Source: a virus. From it: 34,920 bases of DNA. The position numbers and the translations under genes were made by a program. The notes under the pieces are model-generated. The model was not told the origin of the DNA. It did no database searches and saw only the letters and a program-made list of their open reading frames with translations. The DNA is taken from positions 1-34,920 of IMG/VR virus record IMGVR_UViG_3300033149_005121; one strand, written 5' to 3'. Each line of letters opens with the position of its first letter. Position 1 is the stretch's first letter. Positions 22,461 to 29,636 of the stretch are shown here, one piece after another.

Positions 22461-23416
22461 GCATAAGTATTGGGGCCAAATTCGAGGAATTTACCTTCGA
22501 CAATAATGTCCTTGTCAATTTGCAAGAGATATTTGATATATCTCTAGACGATGCTAAAATATTATATGTGTTTTTAAGAGCCAAACATCCTGTATCTTCA
22601 TATATGCTTATCAATTTCATAGATACTCGAAACATAAGCCAGACCTTAAATTACCTGTGTGCTAAAGGACTAATAAAGCCAACATTCAAGAATATAAATG
22701 ACTCTTTCAACATTAAGGGGCAGTCAATTTCAAATTTCCTTGACTACAGGCGTTTTTCAAATAAATGCAAGTTTTTCAAAATATCAAAAGTGGCCATTAT
22801 TACTATAATAGAAACAATAAAAAAACACAAGGAAACTCTAAGAACCCTGTCAAATGTGTATGATTTCCTCATATCCCGACCAGAGAAAACGTTTTCATTA
22901 CCAAGAATACCAGTAGTCTCGGATTACTCCCTGGTTAGTCGTAATTCCTCTCTTAAGCAGCATCTCCCTCAACTATATTTCCCAGAGGATAAACAGCTTT
23001 TAAATGATGTGTCAGACTTCATAAATCTACTAGGTAAGACCATATACGAGTTTGAAGTATTATCCACGGCTATTCTAGCCTCCAGGCCGTTTATCATCAC
23101 AGAGAACATTAAGAACATAACACAGCCACGTAGTAAGCGTTATCACTCCGCCAAAAACTTGTTGATGTCTGGGTTCTTAAGGGAGATTAAAATCGACCCA
23201 AACACGATCAAATATAATGAGTTATACGAGTATTGGAACAAGAGAAAGCGGAATCAATATGATAGAGCACATTTAAAGGACGTAACCTTTCTAACCCTGG
23301 ATAAAGACAACACTCTTAGAATAATTGAAGTGTATAAACACAAGTATTCTGAGAGCATTAAATGCCTTCAATCTGTTTTGGAGGGTGTTTTCTATGAACA
23401 GCGTGTGGGGGATTAA
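22457..23416 (+). CDS. AT-rich winged-helix protein of unknown role
   Basis: The protein has 319 residues. The N-terminal 80 (EIFDISLDDAKILYVFLRA and SQTLNYLCAKGLIKPTF) are shaped like a TrmB-type winged helix. A second winged-helix-like segment appears in the middle (VLSTAILASRPFIITENI, then SAKNLLMSGFLREIKI). The C-terminal part is mixed strand and helix (DVTFLTLDKDNTLRIIEVYKHK). No family is recognised. The base composition is clearly AT-richer than the flanking genes, a sign of different ancestry. It overlaps the ASCH gene by four bases and the 62-aa gene by 23. Confidence 0.6.
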   Translation: MSISIGAKFEEFTFDNNVLVNLQEIFDISLDDAKILYVFLRAKHPVSSYMLINFIDTRNISQTLNYLCAKGLIKPTFKNINDSFNIKGQSISNFLDYRRFSNKCKFFKISKVAIITIIETIKKHKETLRTLSNVYDFLISRPEKTFSLPRIPVVSDYSLVSRNSSLKQHLPQLYFPEDKQLLNDVSDFINLLGKTIYEFEVLSTAILASRPFIITENIKNITQPRSKRYHSAKNLLMSGFLREIKIDPNTIKYNELYEYWNKRKRNQYDRAHLKDVTFLTLDKDNTLRIIEVYKHKYSESIKCLQSVLEGVFYEQRVGD

Positions 23417-23582
23417 GAAGCCTGAGACACGGGAGGAGCACCATATATTCTTAAATGAATTGTATGGGGCTGTGGAGGATTTGAGGAAACTTGGCTTTAA
23501 GGCTAGGTTTGACTTTTCCTCCTCTAAAGATATTCTCTTGGTGATACGGCGTGAAACTGCCCAAAAGTGTTTGGAAAGATAA
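23394..23582 (+). CDS. Small conserved-looking protein linked to ParB-ABC-GNAT
   Basis: The protein has 62 residues from ATG 23394, with a GGAGGG ribosome site at about 23380. EEHHIFLNELYGAVEDLRKLG is a helix and KARFDFSSSKDILLVIRR a strand pair. It overlaps the next gene, whose GTG start is at 23551, by 32 bases, so coupling is tight. It may be a partner subunit of the fusion protein. A longer upstream frame from 23325 lies inside the previous gene and is unlikely. Confidence 0.55.
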   Translation: MNSVWGIKKPETREEHHIFLNELYGAVEDLRKLGFKARFDFSSSKDILLVIRRETAQKCLER

Positions 23583-25503
23583 GGTCAAGATTGCAATCCC
23601 AAAGCAATATGAGCATCTTGTCGAGGATATTACAAGACTTGTGAAAGACAGGGATAATCCTAATCGGATGACTCAGGCACAACACAGGGCTCTACGTGAG
23701 AGCCTTCGAGAGTTTGGCTGGGTGTATCCTCTTGTTGCTGATAGACAAGGGGTTTTCGCGGATGGGGAGCAAAGGCATTATGTGGCTCTTGAGATGGGGG
23801 AGAAGTATGCTCCAGTGCTTCGATTGGAGCTTACAGATGCGCATAGAAGGCTTCTTAGGCAAATCTTGAACAAGTTAAAGGGCAAACACGATAGGGCCTT
23901 GGATGCGCTTGAGTATAAGCGGCTGGTGGATGCGAACCTGGAATACGAGTTGAAAACGATGCTAACCCTCAAGGACATAGACGTCAAAAAGACCTTGCAG
24001 CTTTTGGAGCCCCAGAAAACTCCTCCTAAAACTAAGCCTAGTAAACCGAGGAAAGCAGCACAAAAGCCAAAGGAGAGGAGGGTGGAGAAAAAGCCAAAGG
24101 AGGCTGTGGAGAAGCATAACCGTTTTCACTTTGAGCTTGCCTTTGAGTCCAGGCCTGTGAGGGTGTCTGATCGAATACTGGACATTCAACAGGCTTTTGG
24201 TATCGGGGTGGAGGAGGGGATTAGCTTCCCCGTTTACAAAGATTTTAGCTTCCAATATGATGATGGGGACATTATTTTTGTGACTGGTGATAGTGGGGCG
24301 GGGAAGAGTGTGTTTTTACAGGCTTTCAAGGATCACTTGGAGTCCAAGGGAAAAATCGTATTCACTATGAGGGATATAACACCTGGGGAGGGGGCCATCG
24401 TGGAGCATATTGGTGAGTCCACGGATGAGGCCATTAAGTTTCTCAGTGTTGCTGGGATGGCGGAGGCCTACCTGATGCTCAGACGTTTTGAGGACTTAAG
24501 CGATGGCCAGAAATATCGTTATCTGCTTGCTAGGCTATTCTGTAGTGAGGCCGATGTCTATTTTGTGGATAACTTCGCGGAGAGCCTGGACCGAATAGCG
24601 GCGAACGTGGTGGCCTACAATATCCAGAAGTGGGCTAGGAAAGCTGGGAAAATGGTTGTGTTGGCCTCCACTCATCGGGATTTCCTCGAAAACCTTAAGC
24701 CAGATATTCTTATCGATAAGCGGTTTGGAGACGAGGTGGATGTACGGTATTTCAAGCCCTCCAGGGGGCCAATTAGCTTCCAAAAAGATATGCAAATACA
24801 AAAGGGCTCAATAGAGGATTTTAGGAGGCTTGAACGCTTCCACTACATCACGGCGCATAGTTTTCCAGGTCTCCAGGTTTGGAAGCTGGTTTACGGCGAG
24901 GAGCTAGTCGGGGTTGTGGTTTACACGCCTCCCGACATATCGCTTAGTCTCAGAAATCAACTATTTCCAGAGTATCGGGGGAGCATGAAATACAAGAGCA
25001 TCAGGGTGAGGCTGAATAACGAGGTTTGCAGGCTAGCGCGGATAATAATCCATCCGAAGTGGAGGGGCGCGGGGCTAGCCCATCACCTCGTACGGGAGAC
25101 CCTCCCCCTCCAGGGTAAGCGGATCGTGGAGTGTATTGCAGCCATGCCCAAATACAATCCATTCCTAGAGAAAGCAGGGTTTAAACTGGTGGGTGAGATA
25201 CCGTTTTCAGAGGGGCAGCAAAAACTGGTCTCTCTCCTAGAGTCCTACGGGATAGATATTTGGAGGCTTCCAAGCAAGCACTACAGACAACAGTTTCTAG
25301 CGGGGTTAAGCGAGGCCCAATTGGAGGCCCTCAAAGATGCTGTGTTGGCCAACATAAGCGGCATCACAGGGCTTATGAACCTGGGTAGAAGCCGCATAAA
25401 GCAGCTTCTAGAGGCTGGTGTGACGGAGGGCTTAGATGGTGTGTTGGGGTATTTGGCACCCACTAGGCGGCTTTACCTGTATTGGGAGAACCCTGGTTTG
25501 TAG
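23551..25503 (+). CDS. ParB-ABC ATPase-GNAT fusion protein (COG2401-like)
   Basis: The protein has 650 residues. Residues 1-150 are a ParB-like domain with the DGEQRHYVA box (71-79). Residues 155-188 are a Lys/Pro linker. Residues 190-435 are an ABC ATPase: Walker A GDSGAGKS (246-253), signature LSDGQ (316-320), Walker B VYFVDN (336-341), switch His375. The residue after the Walker B Asp is Asn, not the usual Glu. Residues 440-600 are a GNAT acetyltransferase (LARIIIHPKWRGAGLAHHLV); the last ~60 may be a helix-hairpin DNA-binding tail. ABC-plus-acetyltransferase proteins are known in archaea as COG2401 with unclear function. A DNA-bound, ATP-gated acylation role, by analogy with Mu Mom, is an inference. 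Confidence 0.82.
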   Translation: MKLPKSVWKDKVKIAIPKQYEHLVEDITRLVKDRDNPNRMTQAQHRALRESLREFGWVYPLVADRQGVFADGEQRHYVALEMGEKYAPVLRLELTDAHRRLLRQILNKLKGKHDRALDALEYKRLVDANLEYELKTMLTLKDIDVKKTLQLLEPQKTPPKTKPSKPRKAAQKPKERRVEKKPKEAVEKHNRFHFELAFESRPVRVSDRILDIQQAFGIGVEEGISFPVYKDFSFQYDDGDIIFVTGDSGAGKSVFLQAFKDHLESKGKIVFTMRDITPGEGAIVEHIGESTDEAIKFLSVAGMAEAYLMLRRFEDLSDGQKYRYLLARLFCSEADVYFVDNFAESLDRIAANVVAYNIQKWARKAGKMVVLASTHRDFLENLKPDILIDKRFGDEVDVRYFKPSRGPISFQKDMQIQKGSIEDFRRLERFHYITAHSFPGLQVWKLVYGEELVGVVVYTPPDISLSLRNQLFPEYRGSMKYKSIRVRLNNEVCRLARIIIHPKWRGAGLAHHLVRETLPLQGKRIVECIAAMPKYNPFLEKAGFKLVGEIPFSEGQQKLVSLLESYGIDIWRLPSKHYRQQFLAGLSEAQLEALKDAVLANISGITGLMNLGRSRIKQLLEAGVTEGLDGVLGYLAPTRRLYLYWENPGL

Positions 25504-26098
25504 TTTTCCCGTCCTCACACCCGCAGTCTTTTTTCTCAACCCTGGGCATAGGGTTTTCAGCATAGTATTCTTGGAGGGCTGCTCCAATATCCTTTGCCCC
25601 CAAGTCCTCGAAGCGGCTATAATCAAGTCCAAGTATCCTAAGCTCCCCGCTTCTAACCGCCAACTCGATGCAGCTTAAAAACTGGTTTATCTGAGGAGGA
25701 GGAGGCGGCAGGGCTTGCAGCACACCATTCACCCCCTCTTCTCTGAGGGCTTCCAAGACTTTCTCACCTTGCTTCGAGAAGCGGATCACCAGGACTGTCC
25801 TCTGAGGGTTTTCCACCATGTCTTGGAGGGCCCTAGCCAAGACAAAGGGCTCGGTGATCCTGGTTTGGAAAGTCTTACGTATCTCACGGCCCACAAGGAG
25901 GATGGCCGTGGTCAAATTCCTGGAGGCCGATACAGCCAAGATATGCTTAGGGCCCCGCATACATGGACCCTGGACCTTCAACACCTCACTAATCGGGACC
26001 TCACACACTCCTCCCCCACCCATAAAGGAGGCTTGAACCGTTTTCTCTCCTACTTGTTGGACTTTAAGGGCTACTAGAATGTAGTCGCCTTTCCTCAT
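25463..26098 (-). CDS. Unknown leftward protein, convergent with ParB fusion
   Basis: The protein has 211 residues. The N-terminal part is beta-like (DYILVALKVQQVGEKTVQAS), then a mixed region ILAVSASRNLTTAILLVGRE and VLARALQDMVENPQRTVLVI, a PPPPP hinge, a helix and a Cys-x-Cys near the end (KKDCGCED). No family is recognised. It is one of only a few leftward genes. CATATATG on the minus strand (about 26123-26131) lies some 30 bases before its ATG, giving a divergent promoter with the Cys-miniprotein operon. Its 3' end overlaps the ParB-ABC-GNAT gene by 41 bases. Plus-strand ORFs in this stretch are judged to be shadows. Confidence 0.65.
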   Translation of the reverse strand: MRKGDYILVALKVQQVGEKTVQASFMGGGGVCEVPISEVLKVQGPCMRGPKHILAVSASRNLTTAILLVGREIRKTFQTRITEPFVLARALQDMVENPQRTVLVIRFSKQGEKVLEALREEGVNGVLQALPPPPPQINQFLSCIELAVRSGELRILGLDYSRFEDLGAKDIGAALQEYYAENPMPRVEKKDCGCEDGKTTNQGSPNTGKAA

Positions 26099-26148
26099 GG
26101 CCCATATTAACTCTTTTTCAGCATATATGTTTATCGGGGAAAAATATA

Positions 26149-26166
26149 TATACTCCTAACGGTATA
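26149..26166 (+). promoter_or_regulatory. Palindromic TATA promoter element, copy 3
   Basis: AAAATATATATACTCCTAAC is followed by GGTATAAA; the arms TATAC and GTATA pair. It lies 19-36 bases before ATG 26185 and 51-68 bases from the divergent minus-strand start at 26098. Confidence 0.5.
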
Positions 26167-26184
26167 AATGAGTCGGCGAAAGCC

Positions 26185-26388
26185 ATGGACAAATATGAGA
26201 AACTCCTCTCTCGGCCAATCCCCGAGGAGGAAAAAAAGAGACTCAGGGCTAAATGCCCTGATTGGGAGCCCCGCTGCATATTCCGAGTAGGAATAACGCT
26301 TTGTGCGGAGGAAAAGGGCGTAAAATGCCCCTATGTTGATTATGGAGGTGCATACGAGGAGGAGGATGGAGACGAGCAAGGAACCTGA
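26185..26388 (+). CDS. Four-cysteine miniprotein A
   Basis: The protein has 67 residues. The core is KCPDWEPRCIFRVGITLC followed by AEEKGVKCPY: C-x6-C-x8-C-x7-C-P. The N-terminus is a charged helix and the C-terminus acidic (EEEDGDEQ). Two paralogues with the same core follow directly (26366, 26508). Four regularly spaced cysteines suggest a zinc or Fe-S site in a compact fold. Function unknown. Confidence 0.65.
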   Translation: MDKYEKLLSRPIPEEEKKRLRAKCPDWEPRCIFRVGITLCAEEKGVKCPYVDYGGAYEEEDGDEQGT

Positions 26389-26533
26389 TAAATGCCCAGA
26401 CTGGGAGAGATGCATAATTCGAGTGATGATCTCGATGTGCTCGAAAGACAAGGGCATAGAATGCCCTCTTAAGGACTTAGAGCTTGCAGAGGAGAGGAGA
26501 ATCACTAATGAGAATCAAGGAACTCAAGGATAA
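26366..26533 (+). CDS. Four-cysteine miniprotein B
   Basis: The protein has 55 residues from ATG 26366, overlapping A by 23 bases. The core KCPDWERCIIRVMISMC followed by SKDKGIECPL is C-x5-C-x8-C-x7-C-P. It is clearly a paralogue of A and C, with a short acidic/polar tail. Independent conservation of the cysteines and of the KG-[VI]-x-CP end in three tandem genes is strong evidence that these short ORFs are real. Confidence 0.62.
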   Translation: METSKEPDKCPDWERCIIRVMISMCSKDKGIECPLKDLELAEERRITNENQGTQG

Positions 26534-26666
26534 ATGCTCACACTGGACCCACGGCTGCATATTCAAAATAGGAGTGGTTCAGTGTGCAGAGGCGAAGGGC
26601 GTAGAATGCCCTTATGATGAAATAGACTTAGAGGAGGTGATGGCTGAACTTGACGCTATTGAGTGA
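26508..26666 (+). CDS. Four-cysteine miniprotein C
   Basis: The protein has 52 residues from ATG 26508, overlapping B by 26 bases and preceded by a GGAGAGG ribosome site. The core KCSHWTHGCIFKIGVVQC followed by AEAKGVECPY is C-x6-C-x8-C-x7-C-P; the tail is acidic (DEIDLEEVMAELDAIE). It is closest to A in the core. The following zinc-ribbon gene starts within its end. Confidence 0.62.
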   Translation: MRIKELKDKCSHWTHGCIFKIGVVQCAEAKGVECPYDEIDLEEVMAELDAIE

Positions 26667-27027
26667 ATCCCTACCTATCTATTACTGTCCTCACTGTGGG
26701 TACATCTGGGAGGGCATAATCGTATGCCCTAAATGCAAAAAACAAGTCGATCAAGAACACAGGCTAGACACCCCGCTGCCAGACCTATCGCCCTACTCAG
26801 GCGCGGTTTTCCTGGGGGCAGACACAGGGGAAGGCGCCATTTACTACTTTGACCCACTCTATAATGTGGTTCTCGAATTCTACGGGGAACCCCCCAACAT
26901 CTTTGATCGCGTGGTGGAATACAAGGGGCGCCCAGAGGACTTGAAGGAAAACCTCGAAAACGCCTTAAATGCAAACGAGTGGACCTATAACCGAATCGAG
27001 GAGGCTTTAAAACGCATCGAACCCTAA
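26650..27027 (+). CDS. Zinc-ribbon protein
   Basis: The protein has 125 residues from TTG 26650 (TTG 26659 also possible), with GGAGGTG about 11 bases upstream. Residues 10-33 are a zinc ribbon (YYCPHCGYIWEG, then CPKCKKQ); the rest is a small alpha-beta domain (GAVFLGADTGEGAIYYFDP, NVVLEFYGE) and a C-terminal helix. The ribbon resembles those of TFIIB/TFS-type or generic nucleic-acid-binding proteins. It completes the Cys-protein operon. A seven-T run follows. Confidence 0.65.
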   Translation: MTLLSESLPIYYCPHCGYIWEGIIVCPKCKKQVDQEHRLDTPLPDLSPYSGAVFLGADTGEGAIYYFDPLYNVVLEFYGEPPNIFDRVVEYKGRPEDLKENLENALNANEWTYNRIEEALKRIEP

Positions 27028-27030
27028 CCA

Positions 27031-27037
27031 TTTTTTT
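27031..27037 (+). terminator. T-run after Cys-protein operon
   Basis: Seven T residues begin three bases after the stop of the zinc-ribbon gene. This fits an archaeal T-tract terminator. Confidence 0.45.
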
Positions 27038-27041
27038 AAGT

Positions 27042-27113
27042 GTAGTTGAGATTGTGGGGGAGCTTGTGATCCTCTATTATGTGCTTAAAAGACTGAGGAG
27101 GAGCTTCAAGTGA
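27042..27113 (+). CDS. Possible tiny membrane peptide
   Basis: An open frame from a possible GTG at 27042 to TGA 27111-27113 encodes 23 residues (VVEIVGELVILYYVLKRL then basic RRSFK), a hydrophobic helix with a basic end. The stop overlaps the next GTG start (GTGA), and that gene's GGAGGAG ribosome site lies inside it. Nothing else supports translation. Confidence 0.2.
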   Translation, partial: VVEIVGELVILYYVLKRLRRSFK

Positions 27114-27304
27114 AATACTACATCTGTAAAAAATGCGGATGGCCTGTTGCCACATCGGCCGATGAGGAAAAACCCCAAAGCTGCCACTGTGGGGGAGGGT
27201 TTGAAAGAGTCAAGGGGATAGAGGTGATAGAAAGGCTTAGAGGGAAATCTGAGCAAGAATATCAACAAGAATACGAGAAATTCTTGCAGCTGAATAAAAG
27301 ATAA
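27110..27304 (+). CDS. Small zinc-binding-like protein
   Basis: The protein has 64 residues from GTG 27110 with a GGAGGAG ribosome site 10 bases upstream. KYYICKKCGWPVATSADEEKPQSCHCGGGFERV has C-x-x-C and C-x-C pairs, a rubredoxin- or zinc-ribbon-like knuckle; a charged helix follows (EQEYQQEYEKFLQL). Unknown function; similar small ribbons are common in archaeal viruses. Confidence 0.6.
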   Translation: MKYYICKKCGWPVATSADEEKPQSCHCGGGFERVKGIEVIERLRGKSEQEYQQEYEKFLQLNKR

Positions 27305-27356
27305 TTTTACTATTTTTATATTCCTAAATGGGGGTATGGGAACATGGAAAATCTTT

Positions 27357-27376
27357 TATATCCCCCGAGGGATATA
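27357..27376 (+). promoter_or_regulatory. Palindromic TATA promoter element, copy 4 (perfect)
   Basis: TATATCCC and GGGATATA, eight-base perfect arms around CCGA. The left arm is the TATA box and begins 26 bases before ATG 27383, fitting a leaderless start. This is the best copy of the element. Confidence 0.65.
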
Positions 27377-27382
27377 TGAACC

Positions 27383-27607
27383 ATGGAGGCTGAGGAACTC
27401 CCTAACTTGAAACGAGGTTATAAGGGGCTTTGTGGGGCTAGGCTTGAAACCACCTTCTACCCTACGCATCAAGTTACCATCTGTGAGGCCAGGAGGAACG
27501 CAATAATCTACACTTTCCAGGAACCCCCCTACGACATACCCAGCATCGCCTGCCTGGGGTGCAGGGTGCTAAAGAAAATGAAGAAATCAAACAAGCCTAA
27601 ACCATGA
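27383..27607 (+). CDS. Small cysteine-containing protein
   Basis: The protein has 74 residues. Four cysteines (GLCGARLE, TICEARR, then ACLGCRVL) and a basic, Lys/Pro-rich tail (KKMKKSNKPKP) suggest a zinc site in a nucleic-acid-associated protein. ATG 27383 lies at leaderless distance from the perfect palindromic TATA element; an ATG at 27376 runs into an early stop. Unknown function. Confidence 0.6.
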   Translation: MEAEELPNLKRGYKGLCGARLETTFYPTHQVTICEARRNAIIYTFQEPPYDIPSIACLGCRVLKKMKKSNKPKP

Positions 27608-27617
27608 GGCCGCCTAA

Positions 27618-28193
27618 ATGGTTAGTGACCCGCTAAGTTTTTTCTCCATTATATGGCCTGATCGTTTTGACGAGGAGGGCCGCCCTATTTGTAGGGTTTG
27701 CAACAACCCCGTCACCCCTCCCAAGAAATATTATTGCAGTGATAGATGTTATGAGTTAGCCGTTAATGCGCTTTATTGGGGCCATGCGCGTTATCTTGTC
27801 TGGGAGCGCTCAGGCGGGAGATGTGAGTTTCCTGGTTGTGGGAAAAAACTCCCTCTAAACTATGGGGGCGGGGAGGTCCACCACATAATTCCTGTGAGAG
27901 ATTTATACTGGTTTGTCTGGGATGAGCTTAAAAAAGACCCTGATTTTGAAAAGCTCTCAGAAGAGGAGCAACAGAGGGCTCGGCTTAGGGCTTATGCTTT
28001 TCTCCACAATCACCCAGATAACCTCCTATTTCTATGCCATGAGCACCATAAAATGGTTCATGCAGCTGAAAGGAGGAGAGCTTTTGGGGTTAAAGATAGA
28101 TGGGACCGTTATGAGGTGGGGGAGGGGTGGAGGGCATTTTGGATGAGTAGCAGCCAGACCTCTTTAAAGGCGTTTTTAAAAGGAGGCATTTAA
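27618..28193 (+). CDS. HNH endonuclease with N-terminal zinc knuckle
   Basis: The protein has 191 residues. The N-terminal part has CRVCNNPVTPPKKYYCSDRC, a treble-clef-like knuckle. The HNH core follows: GRCEFPGC (zinc), EVHHIIPV (the HH catalytic pair near 97-98), NLLFLCHEHHKMVH. The long insertion between them (about 100-135) is helical. Phage HNH enzymes may act in packaging, as homing nucleases, or in restriction of competing DNA. It is distant from the terminase, so a free-standing nuclease is more likely. It overlaps the next gene (TAATG). Confidence 0.82.
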   Translation: MVSDPLSFFSIIWPDRFDEEGRPICRVCNNPVTPPKKYYCSDRCYELAVNALYWGHARYLVWERSGGRCEFPGCGKKLPLNYGGGEVHHIIPVRDLYWFVWDELKKDPDFEKLSEEEQQRARLRAYAFLHNHPDNLLFLCHEHHKMVHAAERRRAFGVKDRWDRYEVGEGWRAFWMSSSQTSLKAFLKGGI

Positions 28194-28672
28194 TGTTAGG
28201 CTTTGATAAACCAATAGGGCCGCTTAAAGTAGCTTATGATAAACGAGCAAGAGATGGAACTTGGTGCACTCTACCTTATCCTGGACACCCCAGAGGTTGC
28301 CCCAATTACCCAGACTGTGTGAACTCACGACCAGACTTTAAAACGTTTTCAGGTTATGAATGGTATGCTGTAGTGGAGCCCTTTGATCTTAAAGCTCATG
28401 CTGATAAAATGCATCGTAAACACCCCCACTGGACCGAGAGACAGTGTAAAAACGTTTTATATTGGCAAGGGGCCGTTAGAAAAAGACTTAAAGAAAAAGC
28501 AAGGAAATTTCTTAACCCACTTATGGGCGATGTTTTATTAGATATTCCAGAGGCATCAGGGGTTAATCTCTTTAAAACCATGGCTCAAGTAGGCTTATAT
28601 CTTAAAGCTAACCCAGACTTTGTTTATAAAATCATGTTAATAGGTAAAAACCCCCACTGTTGGGCTAAATAG
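28193..28672 (+). CDS. Conserved-looking Cys/His protein of unknown function
   Basis: The protein has 159 residues. WCTLPYPGHPRGCPNYPDC near residues 24-42 is a distinctive metal-site-like motif with three cysteines and a His, followed by KMHRKHPHWTERQCKNVLYW and a C-terminal NPHCW. I have an impression of similar proteins in other phages and archaea but cannot name a family. It is co-translated with the HNH nuclease and, like it, more AT-rich with different codon use from the capsid genes. A metal- or Fe-S-dependent partner of the nuclease is one possibility. Confidence 0.55.
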   Translation: MLGFDKPIGPLKVAYDKRARDGTWCTLPYPGHPRGCPNYPDCVNSRPDFKTFSGYEWYAVVEPFDLKAHADKMHRKHPHWTERQCKNVLYWQGAVRKRLKEKARKFLNPLMGDVLLDIPEASGVNLFKTMAQVGLYLKANPDFVYKIMLIGKNPHCWAK

Positions 28673-28724
28673 GATGGGTGTTATCTAACAATATGTTTTT
28701 CACTTTCCTCCCCATATTTAGCTC

Positions 28725-29636
28725 ATGCCCTATTCTATTGGACTCTTAGAGCAAGGCGATGGCTTCATACTCAGGGCCCTTGCTGGGGAGGCCATCCCCA
28801 AGAAGCGGGTGGTGTATCCTGCTGCTGATGGCTATTGGTATCAGGCTGATGCTGATGCAGCCAAGACTAATGTGAAGGGCCTCAGCCTGGAGAACATATC
28901 CAAGGGGAAGGTTGGCCGCATATTGCTCTGGGGGATTGTTGGATATGCTTCTTGGAGTTGGACCCCTGGGAGCCTCCTCTACCTCAGCACCACAGCTGGG
29001 GCCCTCTCTGAGACCCCTCCCGATGAGAACGCCGAGGTTGTGGCCAGGGCTTTGAGCGCAAACTACATATTGTTTTCACCCCAGGGCATCCCGAGGAGCC
29101 TCCAATACTTGGAGGGGAATGAGAACCAGTGGGATGATATGCCTGTCACAGCCTCCAACGTACGCATCCCCTCGGTGAATGGCGCGAACTACGGGGAGGT
29201 GGGCTCCACAGGGCTCTACCTTCCAAGATACGAGGCGGGGAAAGACCAGAGCGTACGCTTCACAGTCCAGTTAAGCCATAGGTATGAACCTGGGACTCCC
29301 CTCCACTTCCACATCCACTACGTGGTGGAGGAGGGCTATCCCTTGGCTGAAATACGATGGAAATTAGAGTACGCCATCGCTAGCATCGGAGACAACTTCC
29401 AAACAGGCGACAGCGGGGCAGACCTATACCACACCCCCGAGTCGGGGAGCCTAAAACACCAGCTAGCCGAAACCCATATAATTCCAGGCACAGGCTTGAA
29501 GGAAAGCTTATGCATTTTCGGAAACCTAACACGACTTGGAACTCAGGACGCCTTTCAGGGTTCCGCATACCTTGTAAGCCTGGACCCCCACTTTAAACAA
29601 AACAAACTAGGAACCTACGTGGAGTTTCCCACCTGA
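28725..29636 (+). CDS. Fibre-like protein with N-terminal decoration-like and C-terminal jelly-roll domains
   Basis: The protein has 303 residues. Residues 1-125 (GDGFILRALAGEAIPK, KRVVYPAADGYWYQAD, GRILLWGIVGYASW, GSLLYLSTTAGAL, ENAEVVARALSANYIL) have the strand pattern of phage decoration/fibre-root domains. Residues 130-303 (QWDDMPVTASNVR, LHFHIHYVVEEG, IRWKLEYAIA, ADLYHTPES, THIIPGTGLKES) resemble a jelly-roll domain frequent in phage fibre or head-fibre proteins. It lies far from the tail cluster, just before the minus-strand operon. ATG 28725 follows AT-rich sequence. Probably on the virion surface. Confidence 0.68.
   Translation: MPYSIGLLEQGDGFILRALAGEAIPKKRVVYPAADGYWYQADADAAKTNVKGLSLENISKGKVGRILLWGIVGYASWSWTPGSLLYLSTTAGALSETPPDENAEVVARALSANYILFSPQGIPRSLQYLEGNENQWDDMPVTASNVRIPSVNGANYGEVGSTGLYLPRYEAGKDQSVRFTVQLSHRYEPGTPLHFHIHYVVEEGYPLAEIRWKLEYAIASIGDNFQTGDSGADLYHTPESGSLKHQLAETHIIPGTGLKESLCIFGNLTRLGTQDAFQGSAYLVSLDPHFKQNKLGTYVEFPT

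Noticed and set aside
23551-25503. Ordinary plasmid-type ParB partition protein
   Set aside because: No ParA gene is adjacent, and the ABC-GNAT fusion makes a plain segregation role unlikely.
25715-26077. 120-aa plus-strand ORF
   Set aside because: Lies opposite the better-supported minus gene 25463-26098, which has its own TATA box; the plus product is His/Leu/Gly-rich without domain.
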